From: Mucilaginibacter paludis DSM 18603 | GTDB lineage: Bacteria; Bacteroidota; Bacteroidia; Sphingobacteriales; Sphingobacteriaceae | Assembly: GCF_000166195.2 (NCBI RefSeq) | Contig: NZ_CM001403.1 | Coordinates: forward strand, 4,916,432 to 4,980,431 | Direction of reading: 5' to 3' | Length of the DNA: 64,000 bases | Shown: positions 8,314-17,472 of the stretch, in pieces | Numbering within the stretch: position 1 is the first letter of the stretch | How the letters are laid out: each line of letters begins with the position of its first letter | The notes under the pieces: model-generated | The model's input: the letters and a program-made list of their open reading frames with translations, nothing else | What the model was told of the DNA's origin: nothing | Databases searched by the model: none | Position numbers and translations under genes: made by a program

Positions 8314-9585
8314 ATGAAAAGAGATAAACTAATTTTTAATTTACTTGCTGAAGAACAAGAACGCCAGGAAGAAGGTTTGGAGCTTATCGCTTCAGAAAAC
8401 TTTGTTAGTAAACAAGTAATGGAAGCTGCAGGCTCTGTGGCAACCAATAAATATGCCGAGGGATTACCCGGAAAACGCTATTACGGTGGCTGCGAAGTGG
8501 TTGATGAAATTGAAACTATAGCCATTGAGCGTGCTAAGCAATTGTTTAACGCTGTTTGGGCCAATGTGCAGCCACACTCTGGCGCACAGGCAAACGCTGC
8601 GGTAATGCTGGCCTGTTTACAACCTGGCGATAAAATATTAGGATTTGATCTCTCGCACGGTGGTCACTTAACCCATGGCTCGCCCGTAAACTTTTCGGGT
8701 AAGTTATACAAGCCGTTTTTTTACGGAGTGGTAAAAGAAACCGGCTTAATTGATTATGACCAGTTAAGAAAAACAGCGCTGGCCGAAAAACCGAAGATGA
8801 TTATCTGCGGAGCTTCAGCATACTCGCGCGATTGGGATTATGCGTTTATCCGCAAGGTTGCCGATGAGGTTGGCGCCCTGGTATTAGCCGATATTTCTCA
8901 CCCTGCCGGTTTAATAGCCCGTGGTTTATTGACCGATCCGCTTCCGCATTGCCATATCGTTACAACAACCACCCACAAAACTTTACGCGGCCCACGCGGC
9001 GGCATGATTTTGTTAGGCCAGGATTTTGAAAACCCCTGGGGATTAAAAACCCCTAAAGGCGAGTTGAGAATGATGTCGGCCTTGTTGGATTCGGCCGTAT
9101 TCCCTGGTACACAGGGTGGTCCGTTGGAGCACATCATCGCTGCAAAGGCGGTAGCCTTTGGCGAAGCGTTAACCGATAGCTATATGAAATATATATTGCA
9201 GGTTAAAAAGAATGCTACAGCCATGGCGGATGCATTTACCAAACTGGGGTATAACATCGTTTCGGGTGGAACCGATAACCACTTGATCCTGCTTGATCTG
9301 CGTAACAAAAATATCTCGGGTAAGGATGCCGAAAACGCTTTAGTGAAGGCCGATATCACCGTAAACAAAAATATGGTTCCTTTTGATGATAAGTCGCCTT
9401 TTGTAACATCGGGTATCAGGGTTGGTACTGCCGCTATTACAACCCGTGGTTTAAAAGAAAAAGAGATGGAAAAAATTGTAGAATTGATAGATTCTGTAAT
9501 TATCGATCACGAAAACGAACATAACATTAAAAAAGTACGTAAAAAGGTTAACGAGTTAGTGGAAAAATTTCCATTATATAAGTAA
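8314..9585 (+). CDS. glyA: Serine hydroxymethyltransferase
   Basis: PLP enzyme interconverting serine plus tetrahydrofolate with glycine plus 5,10-methylene-THF, the main source of one-carbon units. The 423-residue protein has the N-terminal GLELIASENFVS, the substrate region GYYG-like KRYYGGCEVVD, and the PLP-lysine motif VTTTTHKTLRGPRGG. C-terminal GIRVGTAAITTRG matches the folate/carboxylate-binding arginine loop. It follows scpA closely, and the sensor-kinase gene begins only 10 bp after its stop, suggesting a shared transcript. No glycine riboswitch is apparent upstream. Confidence 0.97.
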   Translation: MKRDKLIFNLLAEEQERQEEGLELIASENFVSKQVMEAAGSVATNKYAEGLPGKRYYGGCEVVDEIETIAIERAKQLFNAVWANVQPHSGAQANAAVMLACLQPGDKILGFDLSHGGHLTHGSPVNFSGKLYKPFFYGVVKETGLIDYDQLRKTALAEKPKMIICGASAYSRDWDYAFIRKVADEVGALVLADISHPAGLIARGLLTDPLPHCHIVTTTTHKTLRGPRGGMILLGQDFENPWGLKTPKGELRMMSALLDSAVFPGTQGGPLEHIIAAKAVAFGEALTDSYMKYILQVKKNATAMADAFTKLGYNIVSGGTDNHLILLDLRNKNISGKDAENALVKADITVNKNMVPFDDKSPFVTSGIRVGTAAITTRGLKEKEMEKIVELIDSVIIDHENEHNIKKVRKKVNELVEKFPLYK

Positions 9586-9595
9586 CTTTAGTACA

Positions 9596-12500
9596 ATGGT
9601 TTTGCCTCGTAATCCCGTTCCTGAAAATGAATCTGAGCGTGTGGCCGCTCTTAAATCATATCAGGTATTGGATACCCTTCCGGAACAGGATTACGATGCG
9701 ATTACCCGTTTAGCTTCTTACATTTGCGAAACTCCCGTTGCTCTTGTTTCGCTTATTGATGCCGACAGGCAATGGTTTAAATCCAGAGTTGGTTTTGATC
9801 TATCCGAGGTACCCCGTTCTGATGCCTTTTGCCGTTATACTATTCTTGGCGATGATATCATGGAAATTCCGGATACCTTAGAGGATGAGCTTTTTGCCAA
9901 CAATATATTTGTTACCGGCGAGCCCCGGGTCAGGTTTTATGCCGGCGCGCCTCTGATCGATAACCAGGGTTTCCGGTTGGGTTCTCTGTGCGTTATTGAC
10001 AGCATTCCCCACAAACTTACCTCAGAGCAGCGTGACGCTTTGCAAACGCTCGCACGCGGAGTAATATCGCATTTAACGCTACGAAAACAAAAAAACGAAC
10101 TCGAAGAGCGTTTAAAGTTACATACCGAATTTTTCAACCTTTTTAATAACTCTCCCGAAATCCATTGTATAATGGATAAAAGCGCCAATATTGAATTGAT
10201 CAACGATTCGGTGACGCGCGTTTTAGGATACACGCCTCAGGAATCAATAGGTAAGCCAATATGGTTTTTTTTTGAGGAGGATGATCGTACGCGTTTATCA
10301 AAAGTGGTTGAAGAGGGCCTGAGGAATAAAAAGAAAACGTTTGAGCTTGAAACCCGCATTGTTGCGCGTAATGGAGATATCAAATGGATTAGCTGGTCGG
10401 TTATTGCCAAGGGCCAAAGCTGGTACGCCAGCGGTCGCGATAATACCTATCAAAAAAAGATATTAGCCGATCTGGAACTGCTGTCGTTGGTTGCCAGTAA
10501 AGTAAGCAATGGTGTGGTAATTAGCAATGCTGATGGCGGCATCATCTGGACCAATAACGCCTTTACCGATATTACCGGGTTTACTTATGATGATGTAAAG
10601 GGGAGGGCCCTGAGCGGGAGCCTGACCGGAGAGAGTACGGATGTGGCAACCATTAACGAGATGAGGAACCTCACCGAAAATCGCCGTTCGTTTGAAAAGG
10701 ATTTACAGATTTACCGTAAGGACGGTTCCACATTATGGGTATCATTTAATAATTCGATTATTTTTGATGATTGCGGTAACGTTGATAAATACGTAGAGGT
10801 ATTGGTTGATATTACCAAGCGCAAAAATGCAGAACTGGACAGGGAGATCTTATCATTTGCTGCTCAAAAATCACCAAGTGGTATTTTGATACGCGATGGG
10901 CGGGGGGAGGTGATATGGATGAACGAAGCCCTGGAGCATATATTAGGTTATGCTTTAAGCGAAATGCGGGGCAAAGTTTTTGGGACCTTGCTGGTGGGTG
11001 AAGATACCGATCTTGCCGTTTTTCAGGACGCCGTAAAAGCCACCAGCGAGAGACGGCCGTACGAAATTGAGATCAAGATTTACAAAAAAGACCGGACGCC
11101 GATATGGGTACTGCTGTCAAATAATCCCATGATTGATGAGGAAGGCAATGTGGTGAGGCAAACCAGCGTTGTAATTGATATTACCAAGCGGAAAGAAGCC
11201 GAAGAGGAGCTGACAACGTTATCGTTAGTGGCCAGTAGCACTACCAGCGGTGTTGTAATTAACGATAAGGACGGCTGTGTTGAATGGGTGAACGATGCCT
11301 TTGAAAAAATTACGGGTTATAACTTAACCTCGGTGTATCAACGTCATATAGGCGATGTGCTTAAAGGTGAACTGACAGATGTGGCGCTTATCGAAAAGGC
11401 CCGCGAGTTGTCAAGGAATAAGCAATCTTTTGAACTTGATTTACTGATATACCGGAGTGATGGGCAACCCATTTGGGTATCGGTTATTAATTCTGTTATT
11501 TTTGACAGTAATGGCGGGGTAAGTAAATACGTGGAGGTTTTAATTGACATCACCGCCAAAAAGAACGCTGAACAGCAGTTGATAGATGCAAAGGAAGAAG
11601 CCTTGCAATTGAATACAGCGAAAGATATGTTTATATCGGTGATGAGTCATGAGATTCGTACCCCACTTAACGCTGTAATAGGGATTTCCAACTTGTTGAT
11701 TGAGGATAATCCCAGTCATTCGCAACAGGAAAATTTAAAAATACTGAAGTTTTCTGCTGATAATTTAATGACCCTGATTAACGATGTGCTCGATTTTACC
11801 AAAGTTGAAACTGGGAATGTTGAGTTGGAGAAAACGAATTTAAATATCAGGGAACTGGTTGATAGTGTAGTCAATTCTTTGCAGTATAAAGCTGAGGCTA
11901 AGCATATTTACATCCGGACGGATATTGACGAGCAGCTGCCGCTTGACATTTTAGGCGACAAAACCCGCATCTGCCAGATATTGTTGAACCTGGTAGGTAA
12001 TTCGGTTAAGTTTACCGAGAAAGGCGGTGTAACTATCGATCTGAAATTGATAGAGCAAACAGCAGGGCAGGTAAGGATACGGTTTGAGGTTTCTGATACC
12101 GGGATAGGCATCCCGCCTGATAAATTAAACACGGTTTTTGAGTCGTTTAAACAGGCGCAAACTGATACAACGCGTTTATATGGAGGCACAGGTTTAGGCT
12201 TGGCAATTACCAAGCGTTTGATTGAGTTGCACGATTCAAGGATAAATGTAGAGAGCGTATACGGGCATAGTTCTAAATTTTGGTTTACAATCACGTTTGA
12301 TAAAGGAAGGAATATTTTGAATAATAGTACAGTAGAAGTTAAAATAGCGCTTAAGTTGAATATTTTAGTTGTAGATGATAATCACATCAACCGTTTGCTG
12401 ATTGATAAGGTGATGAAAAAGTGGGGTATTACTGCTGATTTTGCCGAAAATGGTTTGATAGCCATCAACAAGATTGAAACTAATCATAATTACGACATTG

Positions 12501-12727
12501 TATTGATGGATATCCACATGCCCCAGATGGGGGGAGTAGAAGCAACGAAGATACTCCGTGCGATGGAAGATCCGTATTACAGGCAACTGCCGATTATTGC
12601 CTTAACCGCTTCGGTGCTGAATGACCAGATGGACATGATCGGAGAATCGGGCATGAATGATTATATTCTGAAACCATTTGATCAGAAGGTGCTATACGAT
12701 AAGATAAGCAAGTACTCTAAAGAATAA
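9596..12727 (+). CDS. GAF/multi-PAS hybrid sensor histidine kinase with receiver domain
   Basis: A soluble 1043-residue hybrid kinase with no signal peptide or membrane helix, so it probably senses a cytoplasmic cue. Domain order: GAF (about 25-160), PAS (about 170-290), then three mutually similar PAS modules (about 300-415, 425-540, 550-665), a HisKA dimerisation helix with phospho-acceptor His685 in MSHEIRTPLNAVIGIS, a HATPase domain (N box LVGNSVKFTEKGG, G1 DTGIGIPPDKL, G2 GGTGLGLAITKRL) and a C-terminal receiver with Asp972 in LMDIHMPQMGG and the conserved Lys in YILKPF. There is no Hpt domain, so phosphate must pass to a protein encoded elsewhere. It starts 10 bp after glyA. The ligand is unknown. 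Confidence 0.92.
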   Translation: MVLPRNPVPENESERVAALKSYQVLDTLPEQDYDAITRLASYICETPVALVSLIDADRQWFKSRVGFDLSEVPRSDAFCRYTILGDDIMEIPDTLEDELFANNIFVTGEPRVRFYAGAPLIDNQGFRLGSLCVIDSIPHKLTSEQRDALQTLARGVISHLTLRKQKNELEERLKLHTEFFNLFNNSPEIHCIMDKSANIELINDSVTRVLGYTPQESIGKPIWFFFEEDDRTRLSKVVEEGLRNKKKTFELETRIVARNGDIKWISWSVIAKGQSWYASGRDNTYQKKILADLELLSLVASKVSNGVVISNADGGIIWTNNAFTDITGFTYDDVKGRALSGSLTGESTDVATINEMRNLTENRRSFEKDLQIYRKDGSTLWVSFNNSIIFDDCGNVDKYVEVLVDITKRKNAELDREILSFAAQKSPSGILIRDGRGEVIWMNEALEHILGYALSEMRGKVFGTLLVGEDTDLAVFQDAVKATSERRPYEIEIKIYKKDRTPIWVLLSNNPMIDEEGNVVRQTSVVIDITKRKEAEEELTTLSLVASSTTSGVVINDKDGCVEWVNDAFEKITGYNLTSVYQRHIGDVLKGELTDVALIEKARELSRNKQSFELDLLIYRSDGQPIWVSVINSVIFDSNGGVSKYVEVLIDITAKKNAEQQLIDAKEEALQLNTAKDMFISVMSHEIRTPLNAVIGISNLLIEDNPSHSQQENLKILKFSADNLMTLINDVLDFTKVETGNVELEKTNLNIRELVDSVVNSLQYKAEAKHIYIRTDIDEQLPLDILGDKTRICQILLNLVGNSVKFTEKGGVTIDLKLIEQTAGQVRIRFEVSDTGIGIPPDKLNTVFESFKQAQTDTTRLYGGTGLGLAITKRLIELHDSRINVESVYGHSSKFWFTITFDKGRNILNNSTVEVKIALKLNILVVDDNHINRLLIDKVMKKWGITADFAENGLIAINKIETNHNYDIVLMDIHMPQMGGVEATKILRAMEDPYYRQLPIIALTASVLNDQMDMIGESGMNDYILKPFDQKVLYDKISKYSKE

Positions 12728-12865
12728 GGCGTTGAGTTGTTGTTAGCTAACCTTCGCCATCCGGAGATCTATCATTCGGAATGTAAAGCGGAGATGGAGA
12801 TTTAACACCACTCGTTTTATGCTTTGCCTAATTGCATGTGCTATTCAAACACCGCTGGCTATAAC

Positions 12866-13561
12866 CTATTCTGCATAGGCTATGGCGGCAATGCTTAGGG
12901 TAAGGCCCGGTATTTTAAGCAGCTCAATGCCGCAGGCTTCAAGGGTAGATCCTGTGGTAACAATATCATCAACCAGCAACACATGTTTACCGGCTAATTT
13001 TTCGGGTTTTTTTACACTGAACACTTCCTTCATGTTTTCGTATCGCGAAAAGCGCGATTTTTTTGTTTGTGTTTGCGTGTGTTTAAGTCTGATGAGGTTT
13101 TCACAATCAACCTGAATATTCATTTTTACGGCCAGGCCCTGCGCAAAGTGGTCGCTCTGGTTATATCCCCTCAGTTTTAATTTTTTCGGATGGAGCGGAA
13201 CCGGGATAACCACATCAATAGTTTGATAGGCTGGGGTTGCCCCTAATTGCTTTCCTGCAATTTCGCCAAGCCTGTTACCTATGCGCGGCATATTTTTATA
13301 TTTAAACTGGTGCATCATATTTTGCACCTTGCCGCCTTTGGTAAAATAAAGTAAAACATAAACGAGCTGTAAATCAATGCGTCCCCAAAACTGCCTTGCC
13401 ACTACATTATCTTTTTGCTGATGAAAATTGGTATAAGGCAGGTCATAAACGCAATTCATGCAAATCATATCCTCGCCGTTCACCAGGCTACAGCCGCAGG
13501 CCTGGCATAACTCAGGAAAAATTAAAGCCACAAAATCCTTAAGGTAAGTGCGTACGCTCAT
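12866..13561 (-). CDS. ComF family phosphoribosyltransferase-like protein
   Basis: A 231-residue protein with an N-terminal four-cysteine zinc-binding segment (CQACGCSLVNGEDMICMNC) and a C-terminal phosphoribosyltransferase fold with the PRPP loop HVLLVDDIVTTGSTLEAC. The family includes ComFC/GntX, linked to competence and DNA uptake in some bacteria; the biochemical role is poorly defined. It converges on the hybrid kinase gene across 138 bp in which I see no clear terminator, and stands alone on its strand (151 bp from the SCO1-like gene). The family assignment is secure but its function here is not. Confidence 0.88.
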   Translation of the reverse strand: MSVRTYLKDFVALIFPELCQACGCSLVNGEDMICMNCVYDLPYTNFHQQKDNVVARQFWGRIDLQLVYVLLYFTKGGKVQNMMHQFKYKNMPRIGNRLGEIAGKQLGATPAYQTIDVVIPVPLHPKKLKLRGYNQSDHFAQGLAVKMNIQVDCENLIRLKHTQTQTKKSRFSRYENMKEVFSVKKPEKLAGKHVLLVDDIVTTGSTLEACGIELLKIPGLTLSIAAIAYAE

Positions 13562-13712
13562 GATGCAGCTGAAATTAATGGATTACTTTAATATAAAAAA
13601 GTGGTAGCCGATTTATATTAACCAACGGCCAACAAAGGATGGCAGTGCCGTATTACCTTTTAAGACGTAAAATCAACGTTATCTCATGTGCTTGACAGCC
13701 GCCAGTACAAAA

Positions 13713-14351
13713 CTAATCTACTTCTTGTTCCAGCATTTTAATATGCCTTACCAGGTTTTCAATCTCAAAGTCAATGGTGCCGTTATAAACACCGCGGATG
13801 TGGCGGTGCCCATCAACCAAAACAAAATTTTCGGTATGTAAAAACTGAGAAAAGTCTTTATTATATCCAACGGCATCTTCCGCAAAATAACCTTTACGGG
13901 CAATTTCGTAAATTTGCTGCTTATTGCCGGTAAGCAGGTGCCAGTTGGGGTTGACTATGTTTTTTTGTTTGGCATAGCTTTTTAAAATGGAGGGGTTGTC
14001 AAGCGCAGGTGTTACCGAGTGGGAGAGCATCAACACGCGTTGATCATTTATAAACGCATGGGCTACCTTATTCATGTTGTCAGTCATCTTAGGGCATATA
14101 CTGCCACATTTGGTGAAAAAGAAGTTCACTACATAAATTTTATGGGCTACTGTTTTATCCGTAATGCTTTTGCCATCCTGATCGGTAAAGCTAAAACCGG
14201 GTATGGTGTGCAGGGTTTGAAATCCGGCGGTAGTTTTGTCAATCCAAATCGGCTTGAAGTCGGGTGTATCAAAATAAGGCAGGCCAGTTTGGGCCGGCTT
14301 TTGATGACAAGCCGATAACATGATCACTAAAGTGAAAAGTATTGTTTTCAT
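13713..14351 (-). CDS. SCO1/SenC family thioredoxin-like lipoprotein
   Basis: A copper-binding or thiol-redox protein of the type that assembles the CuA site of cytochrome oxidase. The 212-residue precursor has a lipoprotein signal (MKTILFTLVIMLSACHQK, lipobox LSAC). The mature part shows the SCO motif FTKCGSICPKM (CxxxC) and the distal histidine in VDGHRHIRGV, so all three copper ligands are present. Its ATG overlaps the stop of the upstream MORN-type gene by 4 bp (ATGA), so the two are translationally coupled at the 3' end of the ECF-sigma operon. A role in metal or redox homeostasis of the envelope is inferred from family and context. Confidence 0.9.
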   Translation of the reverse strand: MKTILFTLVIMLSACHQKPAQTGLPYFDTPDFKPIWIDKTTAGFQTLHTIPGFSFTDQDGKSITDKTVAHKIYVVNFFFTKCGSICPKMTDNMNKVAHAFINDQRVLMLSHSVTPALDNPSILKSYAKQKNIVNPNWHLLTGNKQQIYEIARKGYFAEDAVGYNKDFSQFLHTENFVLVDGHRHIRGVYNGTIDFEIENLVRHIKMLEQEVD

Positions 14352-14926
14352 TGCTGTTTACTTACCTTGTTTACACATAGTTTCTGGCCAAAAAGGCCAA
14401 ATTTCTCGCCGTTAACAATTACATAGTTGGCTCTTATCGTACCATCTTCCCACCACATTTGCTCGCTACCATCTTCATGGCCTTTAACATAATGAAATAT
14501 CCGGAACACTCTTCCGTTTTCCAGCCATTCTTTTACTTCGCCCTCATATTCATCATTGCTAAAGCGATATTCAAATTTCAACTTTCCGTTTGGCCACCAG
14601 CCGAGGTGTATACCCTCTTTTTTACCGTCATCAAAAAAACGCTCCTGGGCAAGTTGGCGGTTAGGATACCACCATTTCATGATACCGTTTTGCTTGCCGT
14701 TTTTATAGGGAATGATCTTAGCCGTGTCGCCATTTTCAAACAGCTCGTAGGTTAAGCCTGTAAAGGGTCTGTTTTCCAAACATAAAATACCCTGGGTGTG
14801 TTTAAGCCGGCTATCTTCGGTATTAACAGATACATGGTTTAATGGCTCATTTTTACAACTGGCAATGAGCACCATTAATGCAAATACCGCAAATAGTTTA
14901 TTGAGATATGGTTCCGGGAGTGCCAT
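14348..14926 (-). CDS. MORN-repeat/YwqK-type lipoprotein
   Basis: I place the start at the ATG at 14926, giving MALPEPYLNKLFAVFALMVL followed by IASC, a lipoprotein signal; a longer frame upstream would run deep into the YHYH gene. The mature protein has four to five repeats of the W-x-NG/DG-x type (KWWYPNRQL, GWWPNGKLKF, EWLENGRVFR, MWWEDGTIRA), the YwqK/MORN-like pattern often auto-annotated as a YwqK-family antitoxin. No toxin partner is visible, so I regard this as an envelope repeat protein. It overlaps the YHYH gene by 29 bp and the SCO1-like gene by 4 bp. Confidence 0.75.
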   Translation of the reverse strand: MALPEPYLNKLFAVFALMVLIASCKNEPLNHVSVNTEDSRLKHTQGILCLENRPFTGLTYELFENGDTAKIIPYKNGKQNGIMKWWYPNRQLAQERFFDDGKKEGIHLGWWPNGKLKFEYRFSNDEYEGEVKEWLENGRVFRIFHYVKGHEDGSEQMWWEDGTIRANYVIVNGEKFGLFGQKLCVNKVSKQQ

Positions 14927-15665
14927 AAAATCCATTTCCGTTAATGTAAGGGTCAGCTGATGTAATGTGATAGTGATAGATACCGTTCGGGTAATCGGCG
15001 GTAGCCGTTGTATGTCCGTGGTAAACATCCAAATCGGCGTTGGTTATCGTTTTGCTATTTTCGGTTGGGCCGTAAACGGGGAAACCATCCAGTAAAAATC
15101 CTATCAGGGCATCTTTTCCTTTGGTACTTGTTAGGTAAAAAGGCTCTGCATGGTAATGGTAAACCCCGCTTAGTTGCGGGTGGCCGCCATATTGATCAAA
15201 CCCGTTTATCTCGTTAGTTAGCGGTGCGCGCATGGCAGCATACTGGTTAAAAATGGCTATCCCGTTAATGGCCACACCCATAGCTCCCAATGGTGTTGAT
15301 GCATGGCTGGCAGCAACCGCCGGATGTAAGGGGATTTTATAAGTAGCATCATTTTCGGCAATGGTATTTGGGTTTTGTTGCCAGTTGGGGTTAGTGCCAT
15401 TATAAGCTTCGTATTTAGTAGATGCCCATTGCGTGCCCTGGTAATAAGGAGATTTATGATCGGGAAGATTTTTTGCCTTGATCACTACAAAGTCGCCCTC
15501 AATATAAATGTCGGTAGCGCCGTAAATTTTTTTGTAAACGTCAGGCACATTGGCGCCTATATTGGTAACTGTACTGGTATCAGTATTGGACGAATTTTTT
15601 TTACAGGCGCATATAATTATCGTTAGTAACGCGATACTGCTGGCAAGGAATAGTTTAGCTTTCAT
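14898..15665 (-). CDS. YHYH-domain lipoprotein
   Basis: A 255-residue lipoprotein (signal peptide MKAKLFLASSIALLTIIICAC, Cys21 as the lipidated residue). It carries two copies of the name-giving motif, GVYHYHAEPFYL and GIYHYHIT, with many other His residues (HPAVAASHAS, DVYHGHTTA), consistent with metal binding. The family (YHYH protein) has no firmly established function known to me. It lies 77 bp downstream of the Spy-like gene and overlaps the MORN-type gene, so it is probably part of the ECF-sigma operon. The His-rich character, together with a Spy-like protein and a SCO1-like protein, suggests metal handling in the envelope; this is an inference. Confidence 0.85.
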   Translation of the reverse strand: MKAKLFLASSIALLTIIICACKKNSSNTDTSTVTNIGANVPDVYKKIYGATDIYIEGDFVVIKAKNLPDHKSPYYQGTQWASTKYEAYNGTNPNWQQNPNTIAENDATYKIPLHPAVAASHASTPLGAMGVAINGIAIFNQYAAMRAPLTNEINGFDQYGGHPQLSGVYHYHAEPFYLTSTKGKDALIGFLLDGFPVYGPTENSKTITNADLDVYHGHTTATADYPNGIYHYHITSADPYINGNGFYGTPGTISQ

Positions 15666-15742
15666 GATGAGAGGAAAAAGGGTTTATCTGTAATTAGATG
15701 CTTTGGGCCTTTAAATCCTGCGGGCCATACCAAAAAATATTT

Positions 15743-16321
15743 TTAATTGTGTGGTGGTCCCTCGGGCGGAAGGTTTTGCCCTGGCCTCATATCCTCGGGT
15801 GGCGGCCCTTGCGGTCGTTCGCTCTCTTCGCCATGGAGCCCTCCCAGGCGTTGGCCCGGTTTGCGGCCCGGTCCGCTCATCATACGTACTACATCCTGTA
15901 TAATGCTGTCAAATTTTTGTTGCTGTGCCATGGTTAAAATGGCACGTAGCTCTCTGAAATGATATAGGGTAGCCTTTTCAACAAGGGATTGGTTATTGCT
16001 AATTCTGTCCGACAGTCGGTTAATCAGCGCTGTATCTATTTTGGGCGCTTTAATGTAATTGAACAGGCTATCGTGCAACAGATGGTTTTGCCGGCTAAGC
16101 GTGTTAGTTAGCTGCCGGTGTTTATTTCGCATAACGGCGAATAGCTCCTGCTGTTTTGTTGTAAGGGAAAGGGTGCTTATCAAGATGTCTTTCGGTTCCA
16201 TAGCTGGACCGTAATTGCCATGGCCGGGCCTGCTTTTATGGAACCACATCAAAGCCAATACCCCACTGTTAATAATGAGCAGTATAATTACCACAGCTAA
16301 CCAAAGTTTATAATTCTTCAT
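15743..16321 (-). CDS. Spy/CpxP-like periplasmic metal-sensor or chaperone protein
   Basis: A 192-residue protein anchored by one N-terminal helix (about residues 5-27). The helical middle has the family pattern LTTKQQELFAVMRNKHRQL and FRELRAILTMAQQQKFDSII, matching periplasmic heavy-metal sensor/Spy-like proteins (ZraP, CnrX, Spy). The tail after about residue 150 is rich in Pro, Gly, Arg and acidic residues. The gene starts 4 bp after the anti-sigma stop, within the same operon. In such operons this kind of protein often acts as periplasmic input to the anti-sigma factor; that role is inferred. Confidence 0.75.
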   Translation of the reverse strand: MKNYKLWLAVVIILLIINSGVLALMWFHKSRPGHGNYGPAMEPKDILISTLSLTTKQQELFAVMRNKHRQLTNTLSRQNHLLHDSLFNYIKAPKIDTALINRLSDRISNNQSLVEKATLYHFRELRAILTMAQQQKFDSIIQDVVRMMSGPGRKPGQRLGGLHGEESERPQGPPPEDMRPGQNLPPEGPPHN

Positions 16322-16325
16322 CGTT

Positions 16326-16643
16326 TTAATAACTGTATTGATCTGTATTTAAATGATACTCGCTGGCAAGAGCTTCTGCAGCCGAACTTTGTGCCTTGAT
16401 ATGTTGTTTGGGCACTGTGTTCAACATTAAATAGCTCGCTATATTTAAACCTATAAACAGTGCCAGGGCAACACTTAGCTTGGACATGGTTTTTACACCG
16501 GCAAGGTTATTACATTGATTTTTATATAACATGCGGCTTTGTATTTTGGCAAATAAAAAGCTGTTGGCTTCCAACTGCTGCAATTGATCAAGGCTCGCCA
16601 AAGTTTCATCCGCTAATTGCTCTATCTCGTTTTTGGTTTTCAT
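16326..16643 (-). CDS. Putative anti-sigma factor, single membrane helix
   Basis: A 105-residue protein with a soluble, acidic N-terminal half (MKTKNEIEQLADETLASLDQ), one membrane helix (about 55-74, LSVALALFIGLNIASYLML) and a short extracytoplasmic tail. Its ATG overlaps the sigma-factor stop by 4 bp, the standard arrangement of ECF sigma/anti-sigma pairs. No ZAS zinc motif (HxxxCxxC) is visible, so it would be a non-zinc anti-sigma factor. The assignment rests on topology and position rather than on a recognised domain. Confidence 0.65.
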   Translation of the reverse strand: MKTKNEIEQLADETLASLDQLQQLEANSFLFAKIQSRMLYKNQCNNLAGVKTMSKLSVALALFIGLNIASYLMLNTVPKQHIKAQSSAAEALASEYHLNTDQYSY

Positions 16644-17206
16644 GCTGTATAATAGTTTACTAATAGTTTTTTTAAATTGGCTTTAGCTCTTGTTAATAGC
16701 GATTCAACCGCTCCCTCACTGATCTGCATAATTTCGGCGATCTTTTGCTGACTGCAGTCCTGCGTTTTTTGAAGCAGAAAGGCTGTTTTTTGTTTTTCCG
16801 GCAGTTTATCGAGCGCACTAAACAAAATCTGAGCCTTTTCTTTATTTTCAGCTAACACGCCAGGGTGGTCTGTGTCGGCTTGCTGATGCAATAATTCGTT
16901 ATCACTGTCAAATAAACTGGTGATTACGGCCCAGCGCTTTTTGCGGTTTTTGTGCCTTATAAAATCTAAACTTTCGTTAACACTGATCCGGTAGATCCAG
17001 GTGCTCAATTTTGATTGTTGTTTAAAGCTGCCCGCAGTTTCAAATATTTTGATGAATACGTTCTGGGTAATATCTTCCGCGTCGTCTGCATGGCGAATGA
17101 AACCCAATACAGTATTGTATACCCTGTTTTTATGGGTATCTACCAATAACCTGAAGGCTTTTTCGTCACCCTTAACTAAATCCTGTAATAGTTGCTGCTC
17201 TGTCAA
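16640..17206 (-). CDS. ECF-type RNA polymerase sigma factor
   Basis: A 188-residue sigma-70 family factor with only regions 2 and 4. Region 2 is about residues 15-85 (DDAEDITQNVFIKIFE, STWIYRISVNESLDFIR) and region 4 about 128-180 (LPEKQKTAFLL, QKIAEIMQISEGAVESLL as the helix-turn-helix). The start must be the TTG at 17206: a TAG lies two codons upstream and no other start fits the N-terminus. It heads a minus-strand operon of six genes (anti-sigma, Spy-like, YHYH, MORN-type, SCO1-like). The system probably responds to an envelope or metal signal and may be autoregulated; the promoter was not identified in the 266-bp gap to rlmN. Confidence 0.9.
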   Translation of the reverse strand: MTEQQLLQDLVKGDEKAFRLLVDTHKNRVYNTVLGFIRHADDAEDITQNVFIKIFETAGSFKQQSKLSTWIYRISVNESLDFIRHKNRKKRWAVITSLFDSDNELLHQQADTDHPGVLAENKEKAQILFSALDKLPEKQKTAFLLQKTQDCSQQKIAEIMQISEGAVESLLTRAKANLKKLLVNYYTA

Positions 17207-17472
17207 TCTCTAAATTTGATCACAACTAATTTGACGAGAATAAAATCAAAATCCTTCGGTGGGAGAAAAGAATAATTGGAATTGTTTGTGCTGGCCTGTG
17301 CCAAACCGGCGCCAGGAGTGCAGCAGAAGGCGTCAGTTTTCTTACCTGCTTAAATAATTAGCCAGGTTCAAAATATCACCTTTGCTTTGGGTACACCGGG
17401 GCAGTTACACAATGCTGCTCTGTTAATATTATAGCAAAGCGGAGATATTTTAAAGGTGAGTTTCAAGCCCCA

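Noticed and set aside
14348..14926. Toxin-antitoxin role implied by YwqK-family antitoxin naming
   Set aside because: No toxin gene is adjacent, and the protein is a predicted lipoprotein, so an envelope role is more plausible.
14348..15028. A longer version of the MORN/YwqK-type gene starting at 15028
   Set aside because: It would overlap the YHYH gene by about 130 bp and bury the lipoprotein signal; the ATG at 14926 gives a normal lipoprotein start.
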